64,000 bases of DNA from Silurus meridionalis (Eukaryota; Chordata; Actinopteri; Siluriformes; Siluridae), in NCBI RefSeq assembly GCF_014805685.1, contig NC_060885.1, positions 18,776,132 through 18,840,131 on the forward strand, read 5' to 3'. This document shows, piece by piece, positions 37,792 to 54,349 of this stretch; positions within the stretch are counted from its first letter, which is position 1, and each line of letters starts with the position of its first letter. The translations under genes were made by a program, and so were the position numbers. Below the pieces are notes generated by a model. It ran no database searches. It was not told the DNA's origin and saw only the letters and a program-made list of their open reading frames with translations.

Positions 37792-40670
37792 CTTTTTTTC
37801 CCCTTATTTTATAGTTGGACTATACTTTTAATATATTTTATTTTTTGTTAATTTATTCTTTTAGTTTTTATGTTGTCCTACTTGTTTTTAATGTTTACAT
37901 GTTGGAAAGTTGTAAAAGTTTTGAAAAGGAAATCTTTTTTACAGTCAAACTAAATATCTGATCTGCTTTGCTTTATTTTAGGCATACATCAAAATCTACC
38001 AAGGTGATGAGCTCCCTCATCCAAAGTCCATGTTGCAGGTATGCTGCTTATGTGTTACAGTTCTGCTGTAATTAGATTATGAGTAATGACAACCCACTTC
38101 ATAAATCTGAATGGGCAGTATATTGTGCTTAATATGGTGGCTGTTAACCAAAGTTCTTCCTTGTCTAATACATTTTTTTTATCAGAAAATGCCAGATTCT
38201 CAGAGTGGCTTAGGTATAAAGTGCTTTGCTCAATTTGTAATGGAGTATGATAGTGTTATTTTGGCCAAAGGTCACATCATTTTACATTATTGTAGAATGT
38301 CAATAGCCATTTCGAATCCATTCTTGTCTATTTCTGGTATGTGTGTCACTCCCTGTTCAGGTGGTTGGGAACTGGGTCTTGTATGACTGAAAATAACTGC
38401 CTTGGAGTGTTGCCATTATGGTTACCTTTTGGCCAAAAAGGACTTTATCTGTAGTCTGACTGTTTTAATTTTTTTTTTTTTTGTACCCTTTTATTTATTT
38501 TGGTTTTAACTTCTAGGCAACTGCTGAAGCTAACAACTTGACAGCTGTGGCTGGGGCTAAGGACACTTACAGCCGGACCATGCAGCAGGTCAATTCTGAA
38601 TATGCTTTTGATCTACGGCTATGGTTGAACTGTGTATAAGATGTTTACTCTGACATTCTAAGTAACTTTTATACAAGTAGTGCTAAGGAGGATCGTGACT
38701 TGATTTCTTCCTGTGCTGTGAGGAGGTCACCTAGATAACTCAGAATAGTGTGAGGACATTGCACTAAAATAGAATGTTTCAATGTGGCCTAGATAACTTA
38801 ATCTTAAACACTGAACATCACTGACTGTTCCTTATCTGCGATGGCTCATCTGTGTGTGTTAATTGGTAATGTGGTACTTAAGGCTTCTTTCCTGCTCCTC
38901 TTCCCCATCTGTAGGTATGTGGTGGAGATAAACCATACATTGCACCAGTTGACCTCCAGCGCTATCATGATGAGCTGAAGCAAACCTCTGTCAAGCAGTT
39001 TTGTGCTGTTAAGAAAATGGGAGGTGTTGAGTTTAGCAAACGGTACCAGGAACAGCTGGAGTCTGAGCTTGATGAAGTTTATGCAAATTTCATCAAGCAC
39101 AATGAAAGCAAGAACATTTTCTATGCAGCAAGAACGCCTGCAACATTGTTTGCTGTCATGTTCGTCGCCTACATAGTCTCCACAGTAACAGGGTTCCTCG
39201 GCATATCGATGATCGCGGTCCTGGCCAACCTTGTGATGGGGGTGTCCTTGATGTCACTGTGTGCATGGGCGTATGTGAGATATTCAGGCGAATATCGAGA
39301 AGTGGGTGTGGCCATAGACCTTACAGCAGAAGCCTTGTGGGAGCAGGTGGGTGGAGCACTATCCCTATTGATTAACTTAAGCCAATACAATCTTTTGACG
39401 GTGTATTTTTGTATTTGGTAAAAAATTTTTGCCTACATTTGTTTAAATTTTTTATGAATAATTGAAATTGCTTGCAGTGCATGTCGGTGCCCCCTTTTTT
39501 TTTTTTTTTTTTTTTTAACATCAGGGTTCATGTGATCAGGCTGAAAAACTCTATTATAGATAGATGGATAGTTAGTATGCATCTTAGATACATACATACA
39601 TACCAACTACTGATGGAACAGATACTTTGTGAACATGGTCCCAGCCAGGAAAGTACTCAGATCATGTTCACAAAGTATCTGTTTAAACAGTAGGTCAAGG
39701 AGTCCTGACTTATTTTAGCATCACTGCTGAAAGAAGCTGCACTCCTCATGCCTCCTCTGAGTTTTAGCTTTACTTGTTGTATACACCTTTGCCATACCAC
39801 ATCATTCTGTCATTTTGTCATACGTTCATCATTCCATCCAAACAAGATCTACTGCTAGTTGGAATAAAGTTACACTGGATAGGGTTGTACAGGGTAGACT
39901 AGTGACCTAGATGTGGAATGATGACCGCATGGTATAATCGCACCAGGAAAAGTCATATTGTTTCACTCATATTGTAATGCTTTTATTAAACACTTATTTA
40001 ATACCATGTCATGCTTCTCCCATTAAGCATACTATTTTGGAGCTATCCATGTATTTGTACCAGATTCTCAATAACATGATGTCTAAAGTGTGATTTGGTT
40101 CATATTTGTAGGATTGTATGGAACTGTCATCAGCAGAAGATGAACTAAGTTTTGGAAGTGATTAAACAGTATTGAGAATTGAAATTCATGGAAATTGATG
40201 CCTATTTAAGGTTTTTGCTATTGTATCTATCAGAAGGAAATTCTTGTTTGGGTAATATTCAAGTAATATAGTATGTGGTTAGATAAGGATTTGTATGGAC
40301 TTGTTCTTAACCGATTAAATTTAGCTTTGGTCTATGCAAAGGCATGCAAAACGCAAAGTAAAAACAAAGTCTCCTGGATTAAAAATCGTTTTTCCACAAT
40401 CTTTATTTTCTACATATATTTTTATATTAATGGCTCACTGGAGATGACGTTCCCTTTTGTTTTCTCTCACAGGTTTTCTTCATTTGTGTACTCAGTATTT
40501 TTCTTTGTGCTTTTTCTTCTGTTGTTGTCTTCATCTTTAATTCTCTTCAGGTGCTGAAGCCACTGACTGAGCAGTACATGGAGGAAAATATCCGCCAGAC
40601 TGTAGTTAACTCTATAAGAGCCAGTCTGACTGAACAAGTGACTCAAACTTCCAAGTTAAAAACTAACTGA
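29953..40670 (+). CDS. atl2: atlastin-2, ER membrane-fusion GTPase
   Basis: Atlastins are dynamin-related GTPases that tether and fuse ER tubules. Exons supported: 32504-32843, 33001-33135, 33221-33325, 33473-33523, 35409-35465, 35598-35690, 35769-35907, 36025-36152, 37982-38038, 38517-38588, 38915-39346 and 40551-40670. These give 575 residues from YDRVRDV to the stop. The P-loop is GAFRKGKSF, switch region ETTGIQ, G3 DTQG and G4 RDW. A three-helix middle domain is followed by a paired membrane hairpin ([20 protein letters not shown], then [20 protein letters not shown]) and an amphipathic tail ending TSKLKTN. That VLKPL...MEENIRQ tail picks ATL2 over ATL1 and ATL3. The likely first exon (29953-30025, [11 protein letters not shown]) does not match the phase of the exon at 32504, so the N-terminus is unresolved. 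Intron 5 is repeat-rich. Confidence 0.94.
30408..30481. repeat. (TA)n microsatellite
   Basis: Uninterrupted TA run of about 74 bases in the first atl2 intron. Confidence 0.97.
31967..31989. repeat. poly(A) run
   Basis: About 23 consecutive A residues in atl2 intron 1. No adjacent LINE or SINE body was recognised upstream. Confidence 0.85.
33529..33631. repeat. compound (AC)n-(TA)n microsatellite at an atl2 donor
   Basis: An AC run (33529-33568), a short GTACATGTAC linker and a TA run (about 33579-33631). The AC run begins five bases after the first base of the donor of the exon ending at 33523. Confidence 0.97.
34009..34060. repeat. (TA)n(CA)n microsatellite
   Basis: A short TA run followed by about 40 bases of CA repeat in atl2 intron 5, directly to the left of a transposon-like stretch. 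Confidence 0.95.
34061..34830. mobile_element. nested transposon-like insert in atl2 intron 5
   Basis: The left end reads agtggaacccggttatgttc then gatgagcatcgagataaacg, similar in style to pogo/Tigger-type ends. The right part contains gcaccgagataaccgacgtt. Between them (about 34280-34645) is a clearly GC-richer block starting tgtcaggaatccacctgcca, which could be an LTR of a Ty3/gypsy-like element. No open frame for a transposase or polyprotein was found, and no target-site duplication was confirmed. Confidence 0.4.
36229..36950. mobile_element. hAT-like element fragment in atl2 intron 9
   Basis: The left end is tagggctgggacgattcaca, a typical fish hAT-type terminus, followed by AT-rich sequence with repeated cgattcaata motifs. 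A right end was not identified, so the end coordinate is a guess. No transposase frame was seen. Confidence 0.45.
37340..37745 (+). mobile_element. degenerate LINE ORF2 3' fragment
   Basis: The translation contains [17 protein letters not shown], then with frameshifts [14 protein letters not shown]. These are typical of the region after the reverse transcriptase in CR1/L2/Rex1-type LINEs. The fragment runs into 3' UTR-like sequence and a GT microsatellite. It lies in the atl2 intron before the exon at 37982. Confidence 0.65.
37755..37787. repeat. (GT)n microsatellite
   Basis: GT dinucleotide run of about 33 bases at the end of the LINE fragment in atl2. Confidence 0.95.
39607..39693. repeat. 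long hairpin-forming inverted repeat in atl2 intron 12
   Basis: A perfect 21-base stem (39617-39637 against 39663-39683, starting aacagatactttgtgaacat) encloses a 25-base loop. Imperfect pairing of ctactg...acag with ctgt...cagtag extends it outward to about 31 bases per arm. Confidence 0.9.
40112..40165 (+). other. candidate alternative last exon of atl2
   Basis: A splice acceptor (catatttgtag) precedes a 54-base frame that is in phase with the exon ending at 39346. It encodes a 17-residue acidic tail, [17 protein letters not shown], and then a stop. It would replace the amphipathic C-terminal tail encoded at 40551-40670. Vertebrate ATL2 is known to have alternative C-termini, but this peptide does not match one I recall. 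Confidence 0.35.
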
Positions 40671-41967
40671 CCGTTCGCCATGCCCCATGTCTCTCCTGTC
40701 CAGAGTGTACAGAATTTTTTTTTTTTTTTTTTTTTGCACAGTTTTATTGTGGACACTTTTACCCTTAGGCTGAAGAATTAAAACCAAAGTTTACAACCCA
40801 GACTAGGCATGATGTGCACACTTGGTGACACAGCTGCAGTCACTCGCTAAAATGTAACAGAACACGTGCAAAGCTCTGTCGGTTTTTAAAAGTCATAGAA
40901 ATTTGATCAGGAAAAAAATATTGCGTCCATTTGACCACTTTCAATTATTGCCTTTTGTTCTTTTAAATTTATTCATTCATTTGTATGTGTTTGGATTTAA
41001 TTTTGTCCTATTTGAATGTTGCTGACTTCAGGAACACTGCAGTAATGCAATGTGTGCTCACTACCAGAATCCTTCAGTAAATGCACTACTGCAGAGTGTA
41101 AAGCCATGCTGAACTGTTTAAACTCAAACACTTGAAATTGTATCATAAACCCCAGCATGTACATGAATGTATAAATATAATTTTGTATTCTATTTCTAGT
41201 AAATTGGTCAGGTGGGATAGTTCATAATGGACTAATTAGAGATTGTTCTATACTGAATGTGAATCTGCTTACTTAGTGCTACAGTACTACAACCCTACAT
41301 AAGGAATGTGGGTTGACTTGCTTTGTCTGCCTTTTAAGGATGTTGTAATTTATTTTTTAAGTGATTAAAAATATTTAAATAATTTTCCTGTTGTTTTGTT
41401 CGGATTATCCACTGGGTCATGCTTAGCTTTTCAGTCATGTGTTCCTGTACTGCCAGCATGTTTGAGTGTGCAAAAATTGTCTGCAGCCGTTTCGGTTAAA
41501 TAGGCTTGGTACGGACTAGAAGACCGTTGATGAATGAACAATAATCCTTTTTGCTTCTTTATTGCACAGCTATGGCCATGTTTCAAGTTTCTATGGTGAC
41601 AGACATTTTAAACAGTTTGAACAATAGGGTTCGAGTGGCTCCATAGCCTGTTTTTACAGTCTGGTTTCAACCACAGGAGCAACTGCAAGACTGATAAGGT
41701 AAGAGCTGGAAAGAAAAATGCCCTTTTGCCTCTTTCTTTTCCTAAATTTGCATTAGTGCATTTAAGATGGCTTAGGTAAAGCACCAAGAACCAAGCATTT
41801 AAGTAAGGGACTCTTAAAAAGCTTGTATTTTGTTTTCATTAGAAAGCAATTAATAGAATCTTTGTAAAGTAAGTTACAAACACAAGTAACTAAATCCAGT
41901 AGTGAATGAAACGTACTAATAACCTCTTCACTTTTGTGTGTAAGGATTTTCAAATGTTCCTGAAACT
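40671..41967. other. atl2 3' UTR and upstream of the coiled-coil gene
   Basis: The left part is probably atl2 3' UTR, including a poly(T) stretch near 40717-40734 and an attaaa near 40777 that could be a poly(A) signal. The right part precedes the coiled-coil gene. An acceptor-like gtgtgtaag at about 41937-41945 suggests a noncoding exon border before its ATG. No other gene was seen. Confidence 0.45.
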
Positions 41968-43833
41968 ATGGCTGCAAGTTCTAAAGCAACTGATTTCTCA
42001 CACAGTGATTCTCTTCAAAGACAGGTGGACTTTGAGGGAATGATTTCAGAAGGCTTGGTAAAGATCCCACATGGACTAATACAAGCTAAATCTAGAGATC
42101 AAGATTTCCCTGGTGAAGACTCAAATTATGAAATTATTAATCATTTTTCTAAGTTCTCTAAAGGATCTTGGGCTTATCTAAAGAACCACAGGAGTATGTA
42201 TAATGATTTAGACAAGCAAACAATGGGATTGATGCAAGATGTCTTATCCAGAAGAGAAATGAGATATAATGATAGTGGAATCTATACCTTAGGGCTTAAG
42301 GTCTTGACAGCAATATCAACACATGCAAATACTGAACATTTAGACTTGGAAAACTTGGACCGGAGTGCTGGAAGAATCTCCTATTCACCACAGAGCTGTG
42401 CAAATCCTTCAGATGTAAAAAATGCAGTGTCGGTTTCTTCAAGTGACAAGGGATGCAACATTAAAGGGACACCACCTGAATTTATTGGAGTTTTGAAAGA
42501 AAAGCTCCAACAAAAAGACATGGAAAATCAACAGATTGGTCGATTACTCCTCTTAAAACACCATGAGCTGATTGAAATTTCAAAGCTAAGGGAAGTGGAG
42601 GCTCAGCTAATGAAGGAAAAGCTGAAATGTGAAGAACGGAAGCATTTTGAGATTACCAAGACATGTAACCACATTGTAGAGGAGTTGAGAGAGCAACTTA
42701 ACATGGCCAAAAGCAAAAATGAACACTTTGTTGGGCAGCTCAGGGCAATTCTGGAGAAATATGAACGACTTAAATGTCATGCTGATGGCTTTAAGAAACA
42801 TCTCGCAGAAGAACGTACATGGAGAAAGAGTCTTCAAAAAGCATTAAAGAAGACGCAACAGATGACTGACGAGTTATTAATGAATAAGACTCTCTTGGAG
42901 GAACAGAGGGATGCTGCAAAGCAAGAGTACTCTAAAGTCATGAAGAACATGAAGACAATGGAGGAACAACACAACAAACTTGTAAAGGCTGTACAGAGAC
43001 TTGAAAGTGAGAGATCATCTATGAGAGGTGAGTCTAAGAAGCTTAAAAGTCAGTTAAGTAATAATCAGGAAGAGAACCAGAGGCTTAGTCAAGCACTTTA
43101 TTCTGAAGAGCTGGAAAAGAAACAAGCTGAAGAAAGGGTACAGGAATCTCAAAAGCTGGTAAAACAATTGTATGAGAAACTTAATGACTGTAAAATGCAA
43201 AAAACAACCGCTGAGGAACAGCTGGCCACAATGAAAAATGAATTAAAATTAATTCATGACCAGTATAAAGGGAAGACACTTCAGCTACAGGAGCAACACA
43301 AGTCCTATAAAGAACAGTTAGAAGCTAAAGGAACAGAGTGTGAGGCTTTAAGTGAAGTCGTCTCCAAGTTGGAAAAAGACAAGCATGTAATTCAAGAGGA
43401 GCTGCAGTGCCTGCAAAAAGAAAAGGCAAAGTCTGAGTTTGAGAACAAAAGAATGAGAGAGGCTGTGAGTCTGTTCGAGCATGAGAGAAAGCTGCTTCTG
43501 GATGAAATGGGAGACTTGAGAAAGGATTACTTTAGTCTCAGTGATCGCATCACACAGAGACTTGAACAAATGGAAGAGACCGATGTACCCATGTGCATCA
43601 CAGACATTTCATCCAGTCATCAAATCGAAGCATCCAAGACAAATAACACAGCTTGGCAAATCACACCAAATATGGACAGTGAGTATGATGAAAAGTAATT
43701 GAAAATTATTTAATTAGCAGGGCATTAAAGCAAATTAAAATACTTTTTTTTCCCCCCAGTGATCGAGCACATAAGGAGGAAATTGGAGGAAGAAGAAAAC
43801 ATCCAGCAAAAGTGGTGTTCCAGAAACACCTAG
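41968..43833 (+). CDS. uncharacterised coiled-coil protein
   Basis: I do not recognise this gene. The first coding exon is 41968-43678 and the second 43760-43833. They join through a gtgagt donor and a polypyrimidine-rich acceptor, making an ATG codon across the junction and giving 594 aa. Reading through the donor instead would stop six codons later. Residues 1 to about 175 are polar and not coiled (NHFSKFSKGSWAYL, then DLDKQTMGLMQD). From about 178 to 545 the protein is rich in E, K, Q and L with heptad character, ending LSDRITQRLEQME. A short basic and acidic end follows (IRRKLEEEENIQQK). There is no signal peptide or membrane segment. A 1.7-kb coding exon with almost no introns contrasts with its neighbours. 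It lies between atl2 and hells. Its length and intact frame argue for a real gene. Confidence 0.8.
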
Positions 43834-43954
43834 TCTTTCATTGTTTTTTGCAAGACACGTGCATGTTTGTTTTGTTAATATGCAACAAAATAGGTAATTT
43901 GAAGGCATACATTTTTTTTTTTTTTTTTTGCTGCATGTTTGTCACACTTTAATG

Positions 43955-44165
43955 TTTCAGTTCAAGGCAAGAGGCTTTTATTGTCATTTCTACTATACAC
44001 AGTAAAAACAAGACAACGTTCCCCGGAACCCTCGTGCTACACTAAACAACAACATCGAGCTACGACACAACACAAGCTACATAAAGTGCATTGAGTGCAA
44101 CCTAGTGCAAACAGTGCAGACAGACAACACAAGACAAGACACAAAACCCAACATATCATCAAACT
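43955..44165 (-). mobile_element. LINE 3' UTR fragment
   Basis: On the plus strand it begins gttcaaggcaagaggctttt then attgtcatttctac. Read on the minus strand this ends in the GACAATAAAAGCC-like tail found in CR1/L2/Rex-type fish LINEs. No coding part is left. Confidence 0.55.
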
Positions 44166-44214
44166 AATTTACATATTAGTAAAAGATAACACAAGTGAAC
44201 ACATCATGCAGTTT

Positions 44215-44519
44215 TTAAATGAAGGTTTTTATTATTGAGGGAAAACACAATCTAAAACTACATCGCCCTGTGTGAAATTGTTTGCCCCCGGTTAAAACTG
44301 GTTTATCACACCCGAGTTCAATTTCTCCAGCCACCAAAATTCCTCCACAGCGCTGTAACAACCGACTCACTGCAAGTTATCGCAAACGCCTGATTGCAGT
44401 TTTGCTGCTAAGGGCGGCCCAACCAGTTATTAGGTTTGGGGGCAAACACTTTTTCACACAGGGCCAAAATGCATTTTGTTTTCCCTCAATAATAAAAACC
44501 TTTATTTAAAAACTGCATG
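44215..44519. mobile_element. 305-bp MITE with long inverted repeats
   Basis: The left arm from 44215 (catgcagtttttaaatgaag then gtttttattattgagggaaa) matches the reverse complement of the right arm ending at 44519 over about 43 bases with one mismatch. The interior is non-coding. A clear target-site duplication was not found, so the superfamily is undecided. Confidence 0.85.
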
Positions 44520-44529
44520 TTGTTTACTT

Positions 44530-45380
44530 ATCTTTTACTAATATTTAAATTCAGGAATCATTGTACATGTACAGAAAACTTTTTCATTAAAAAATCCTCC
44601 CTTAGCATAAATAACACTACAGCCAACTGTTACTGATCTCTAAATAACACCTACAGACCTCGGATGTATAGAGACGTTGGTTCCACTGCGAGCCAAGAAT
44701 GTCACATATGGACTCATCTGTCCACAGAACTTTTTTCCAGTCATTCATTTTCCAATTATTGTGTGCTTCTGGTTTTTACATAGTTTGTTGCATATAACCA
44801 AAAGGAACATACATGTTTCAAAACTTTGACAGGCACTGTATATTTCCCTTTTTCACATTAAATATTCCTTTGATTCAGAGATTACATTTGAGACTAATCA
44901 GTTTAACAAAGTTTTACCATTCTTTAAGCATGTGCAAACTTTTCCCCTAAACTGTAAATGTAGATAAAAACTTGTTAAAACCTTTTCCCGTGTGTTCATT
45001 TATTAGGAACACCTGTACACCTACAAATTCATCAATCATGTGGCAAAAAGTGTTTTTCAAAAGTTTTATATAGGATTGTTCTTTATAAGTGTAAAATTGT
45101 CCCTAATGAGTGAGCCGGTGGTGAGGGAAAACTCCGAGATGGCAAAAGAAAGAAACCTTGAGAGGAACCAGACTGAAGAGGGAACCCATCCTCATCTGGG
45201 TGGCACAGAATGTCCATTTATTACAGAGAAACGATGTTGAAGTGTGCAGTGATGGTGATCAGATGCAAACTGTAGTCCTGAGTCAGTGTAGCAGACTGTT
45301 GACATTAACTACAATCCGAATCCATTTTGTTGAAATGAAATTTATTAATAAAAATATCATTATTAATTATAAAATGAAGC
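44530..45380. repeat. assorted degenerate transposon fragments
   Basis: Recognisable pieces are gactcatctgtccacagaac (near 44712), as found on the minus strand of Tc1-type elements, and tttattaggaacacctgtac (near 44999), a widespread fish repeat end. A third is the block near 45125-45215 that is also represented at about 6400. Boundaries between pieces could not be set. Confidence 0.5.
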
Positions 45381-45455
45381 AAAAGTGTTAATACAGCACA
45401 GTACTGTATACATAAAATAGCATTTTTGGGGTGGTGTCAGTTTTATTTATACATA

Positions 45456-45472
<17 letters not shown>

Positions 45473-45512
<40 letters not shown>
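45473..45512. repeat. (TA)n microsatellite
   Basis: TA run of about 40 bases immediately left of the Tc1-like element. Confidence 0.95.
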
Positions 45513-45515
<3 letters not shown>

Positions 45516-46384
45516 AAGTATTTCACAAAAGTAAGTACACCACTCAAATTTCAGCAACCATTTTAGTATATCTTTTTAGGGGACGATACTATAGAATTAA
45601 AACATTGATGGCACACACATACTTGTGTGTGTGTCATCAATGTGCAGGTTGTATAGCAGTACGGATTTACTGTCCTCTGAAAATAGTTCCTCGTCTAAAT
45701 AGCTGGCAACCAAAGTGAGTACACCTCAAGTGATACCAGCTTTATGTCATGTAATCATGCATCCTATTCCTATATCAAGTCACATGTCCTATTCATCATG
45801 TTTTTATCTGCTTGACAGGACCTTACAATTTTTTTTATCTTGTATTAGAGCAGTTACAATTTGGTGCTTTGAGTACAATTCTCTCATACTCACCACTTAA
45901 TGTTCAACATGGAACCTCATGGCATTGAACTTTGACAATTTAAGAATTAGAATTGTTGCTCTCCACAAAGATGTTAGAGGCTATAAGAAGATCAGGTTTA
46001 AGATTAGCCTTTACTATCCTCATAAGATGCGTGATAGAGCTGCATACACATCTTTATTGTTTGCATGTTTCCCCCTAAATCTTTTTTTTTTTCCAAATTG
46101 GGTTCCTGTGTGTTGACTATTGTCATCCATAACTTTCTTTTGTATTCAGCGAAAAACTAATTACATTTACTTCCTTACTGTCCACCACAGCTCACTGAAT
46201 TCTATGCCTAGGATGATTAAGGCAGTGTTGGAGAACAATGGTGCTCACAAAATATTGACTTGGACAGTTTATTCTAGTCACAGTTCTCTAAAATATATAA
46301 TTTTGCTATAGTATTGTGCCTTTAGAAGATATACTAAAATTGTTAGCTGAAATGTGAGGGTTGTACTCACTTTTGTGAGATACT
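45516..46384 (+). mobile_element. Tc1-like transposon, internally degraded
   Basis: The terminal inverted repeats are about 60 bases: left agtatttcacaaaagtaagt then acacc, right ttgtactcacttttgtgaga then tact. Inside, frames give DNLRIRIVALHKDVRGYKKI, the DNA-binding start of a Tc1 transposase, but frameshifts and a large internal deletion follow. It is non-autonomous and probably old. It lies 3' of hells. Confidence 0.85.
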
Positions 46385-46915
46385 GAATGCATGTACCTTA
46401 GAAAGTAAGATCCATCCTGTATAATGTTTTTTGTCTATAATAACTTTAATCCAAAGTCTGTACTTGTTGTACAAAACTATATTTATTATTCATTGAAGAA
46501 AAAAAAAAAAAGAAACAGTACAGAACATCAGGGTCCATGTTAAGCAGTACTTAAAACATATTCAAAGTGCTTTTGAGTTAACAAATGTTTTTATAGAAAT
46601 ATTGAAATGAAGACAGGTAAATTACAAATGTTTTACCAGTGGCCTTGAAATAAAAATTAAATTGTGATAACCCAGATTTTTAAGGTGCATTAAGTACAAA
46701 TTTAGCAATTAGCTTGAGTTTGTAGACAGTTGTATGAAAATGACTATCATATGACAGTATTAGAGGAGCAAAACAAAAAGAAAACAAGATTAATAAAAGC
46801 AGTAATAACTGAAGCAAAAGACTATATAGCTTGTATAAACAGCAGATAGAGACCAGTTTGCCTATAATAGTGCAATCTTCTTGGTTGCATGCGCACTTTG
46901 TTGTTCCTCAGGTAT

Positions 46916-53513
<6,598 letters not shown>

Positions 53514-54340
53514 TTCAGGTGCAGTTTCCCAACTCAAGAGAAGAAATAAAAATACACGCCTTTCCGTGTCAGCTGCGGTCAACCTCAAAGCGTGTAAACC
53601 TTTTTTTTATTTTTATTGAAAATAGCACAGAATTGTAGAAAAGGGGAACGTGGTAAACGACTTTTTTTTTTGCTAGTTTATTGCTAACCTTAAAATTAAC
53701 AAAAACACAAGCAGTAAAAAAAAAAAAAAGTGGAAACCACTCCCAAATGAACAATAAATTCTGAATTTGACTGAATCTATTTTTTTACTCGGTAAAGACA
53801 CATTAAGTTCGCTATCTATCTCCTACAACATACACCAGAGCAGCCAACCACGAGACAGCGTGCAGCTGTGTAACTCGAGACCCTGGGGACGAGACCGAGC
53901 TGTTTCGCGCCAGTGTGGACGCAACCATTATAACGATACGAAGGGGGTGGATCTGGAGCACTGTTTGTGATCAGAATTTTCTTTTCATTATACAAATATT
54001 CTAATTTGATGCTTTAAAATATATAATCGACACTGTTACTGTATTTAAAAAATTATATATACAACCAGGTCACAAAAGGGTTAGACTAAATAGCCTGCTT
54101 TATACACTATTCCCCCTAACCTGATATGTGTGCGACTTGCTTACTTGACATTTCCCGCGAAAGAGTTTGGCGGGGGTACATGGAGTGAAAGGGCGGTGCG
54201 ATTGATGTTTTTTTTTTTTTTTTTTTACCGCTTCAACAACAAGATATACAAATAAATGCATGTACTTCTTGTACTACACTTTTCAGATTATTCTTCCTTA
54301 TGGTTCTTTTTCATTACAGAGAAAAAAACCAATATGTATT
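53514..54340. other. hells upstream and promoter region
   Basis: This stretch precedes the hells ATG, which lies in an eight-base coding exon, so most of the first exon is 5' UTR. E2F-like sites lie at 53903-53910, 54151-54162 and 54166-54174. A poly(T) run sits near 54210-54228. No other gene was seen. Confidence 0.5.
53903..54174 (-). promoter_or_regulatory. cluster of E2F-like sites upstream of hells
   Basis: Three matches to the E2F consensus TTTSSCGC were seen: TTTCGCGC (53903-53910), palindromic TTTCCCGCGAAA (54151-54162) and TTTGGCGGG (54166-54174). They lie 390-660 bases upstream of the hells ATG. HELLS is known as a proliferation-linked E2F target in mammals. Regulation in this fish is inferred. 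Confidence 0.5.
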
Positions 54341-54349
54341 CGCGTGTTT

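Larger units (their letters stand above)
43834..46915. other. repeat-rich region between the coiled-coil gene and hells 3' end
   Basis: The stretch contains a LINE tail, a 305-bp MITE, repeat fragments, a (TA)n run and a Tc1-like element, each listed separately. The right end (about 46480-46915) is probably hells 3' UTR, with a minus-strand AATAAA at plus 46482-46487, about 430 bases past the stop. No host gene was seen. Confidence 0.6.

Noticed and set aside
41968..43698. Coiled-coil gene as CAGE1, CEP55 or another named family
   Set aside because: Nothing outside generic coiled coil matched what I recall of these proteins, so I left it unnamed.
45600..45641. Hairpin attgatggcacacaca with its complement
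   Set aside because: It lies inside the degraded Tc1-like element and consists partly of CA/TG repeat, so it has little independent meaning.
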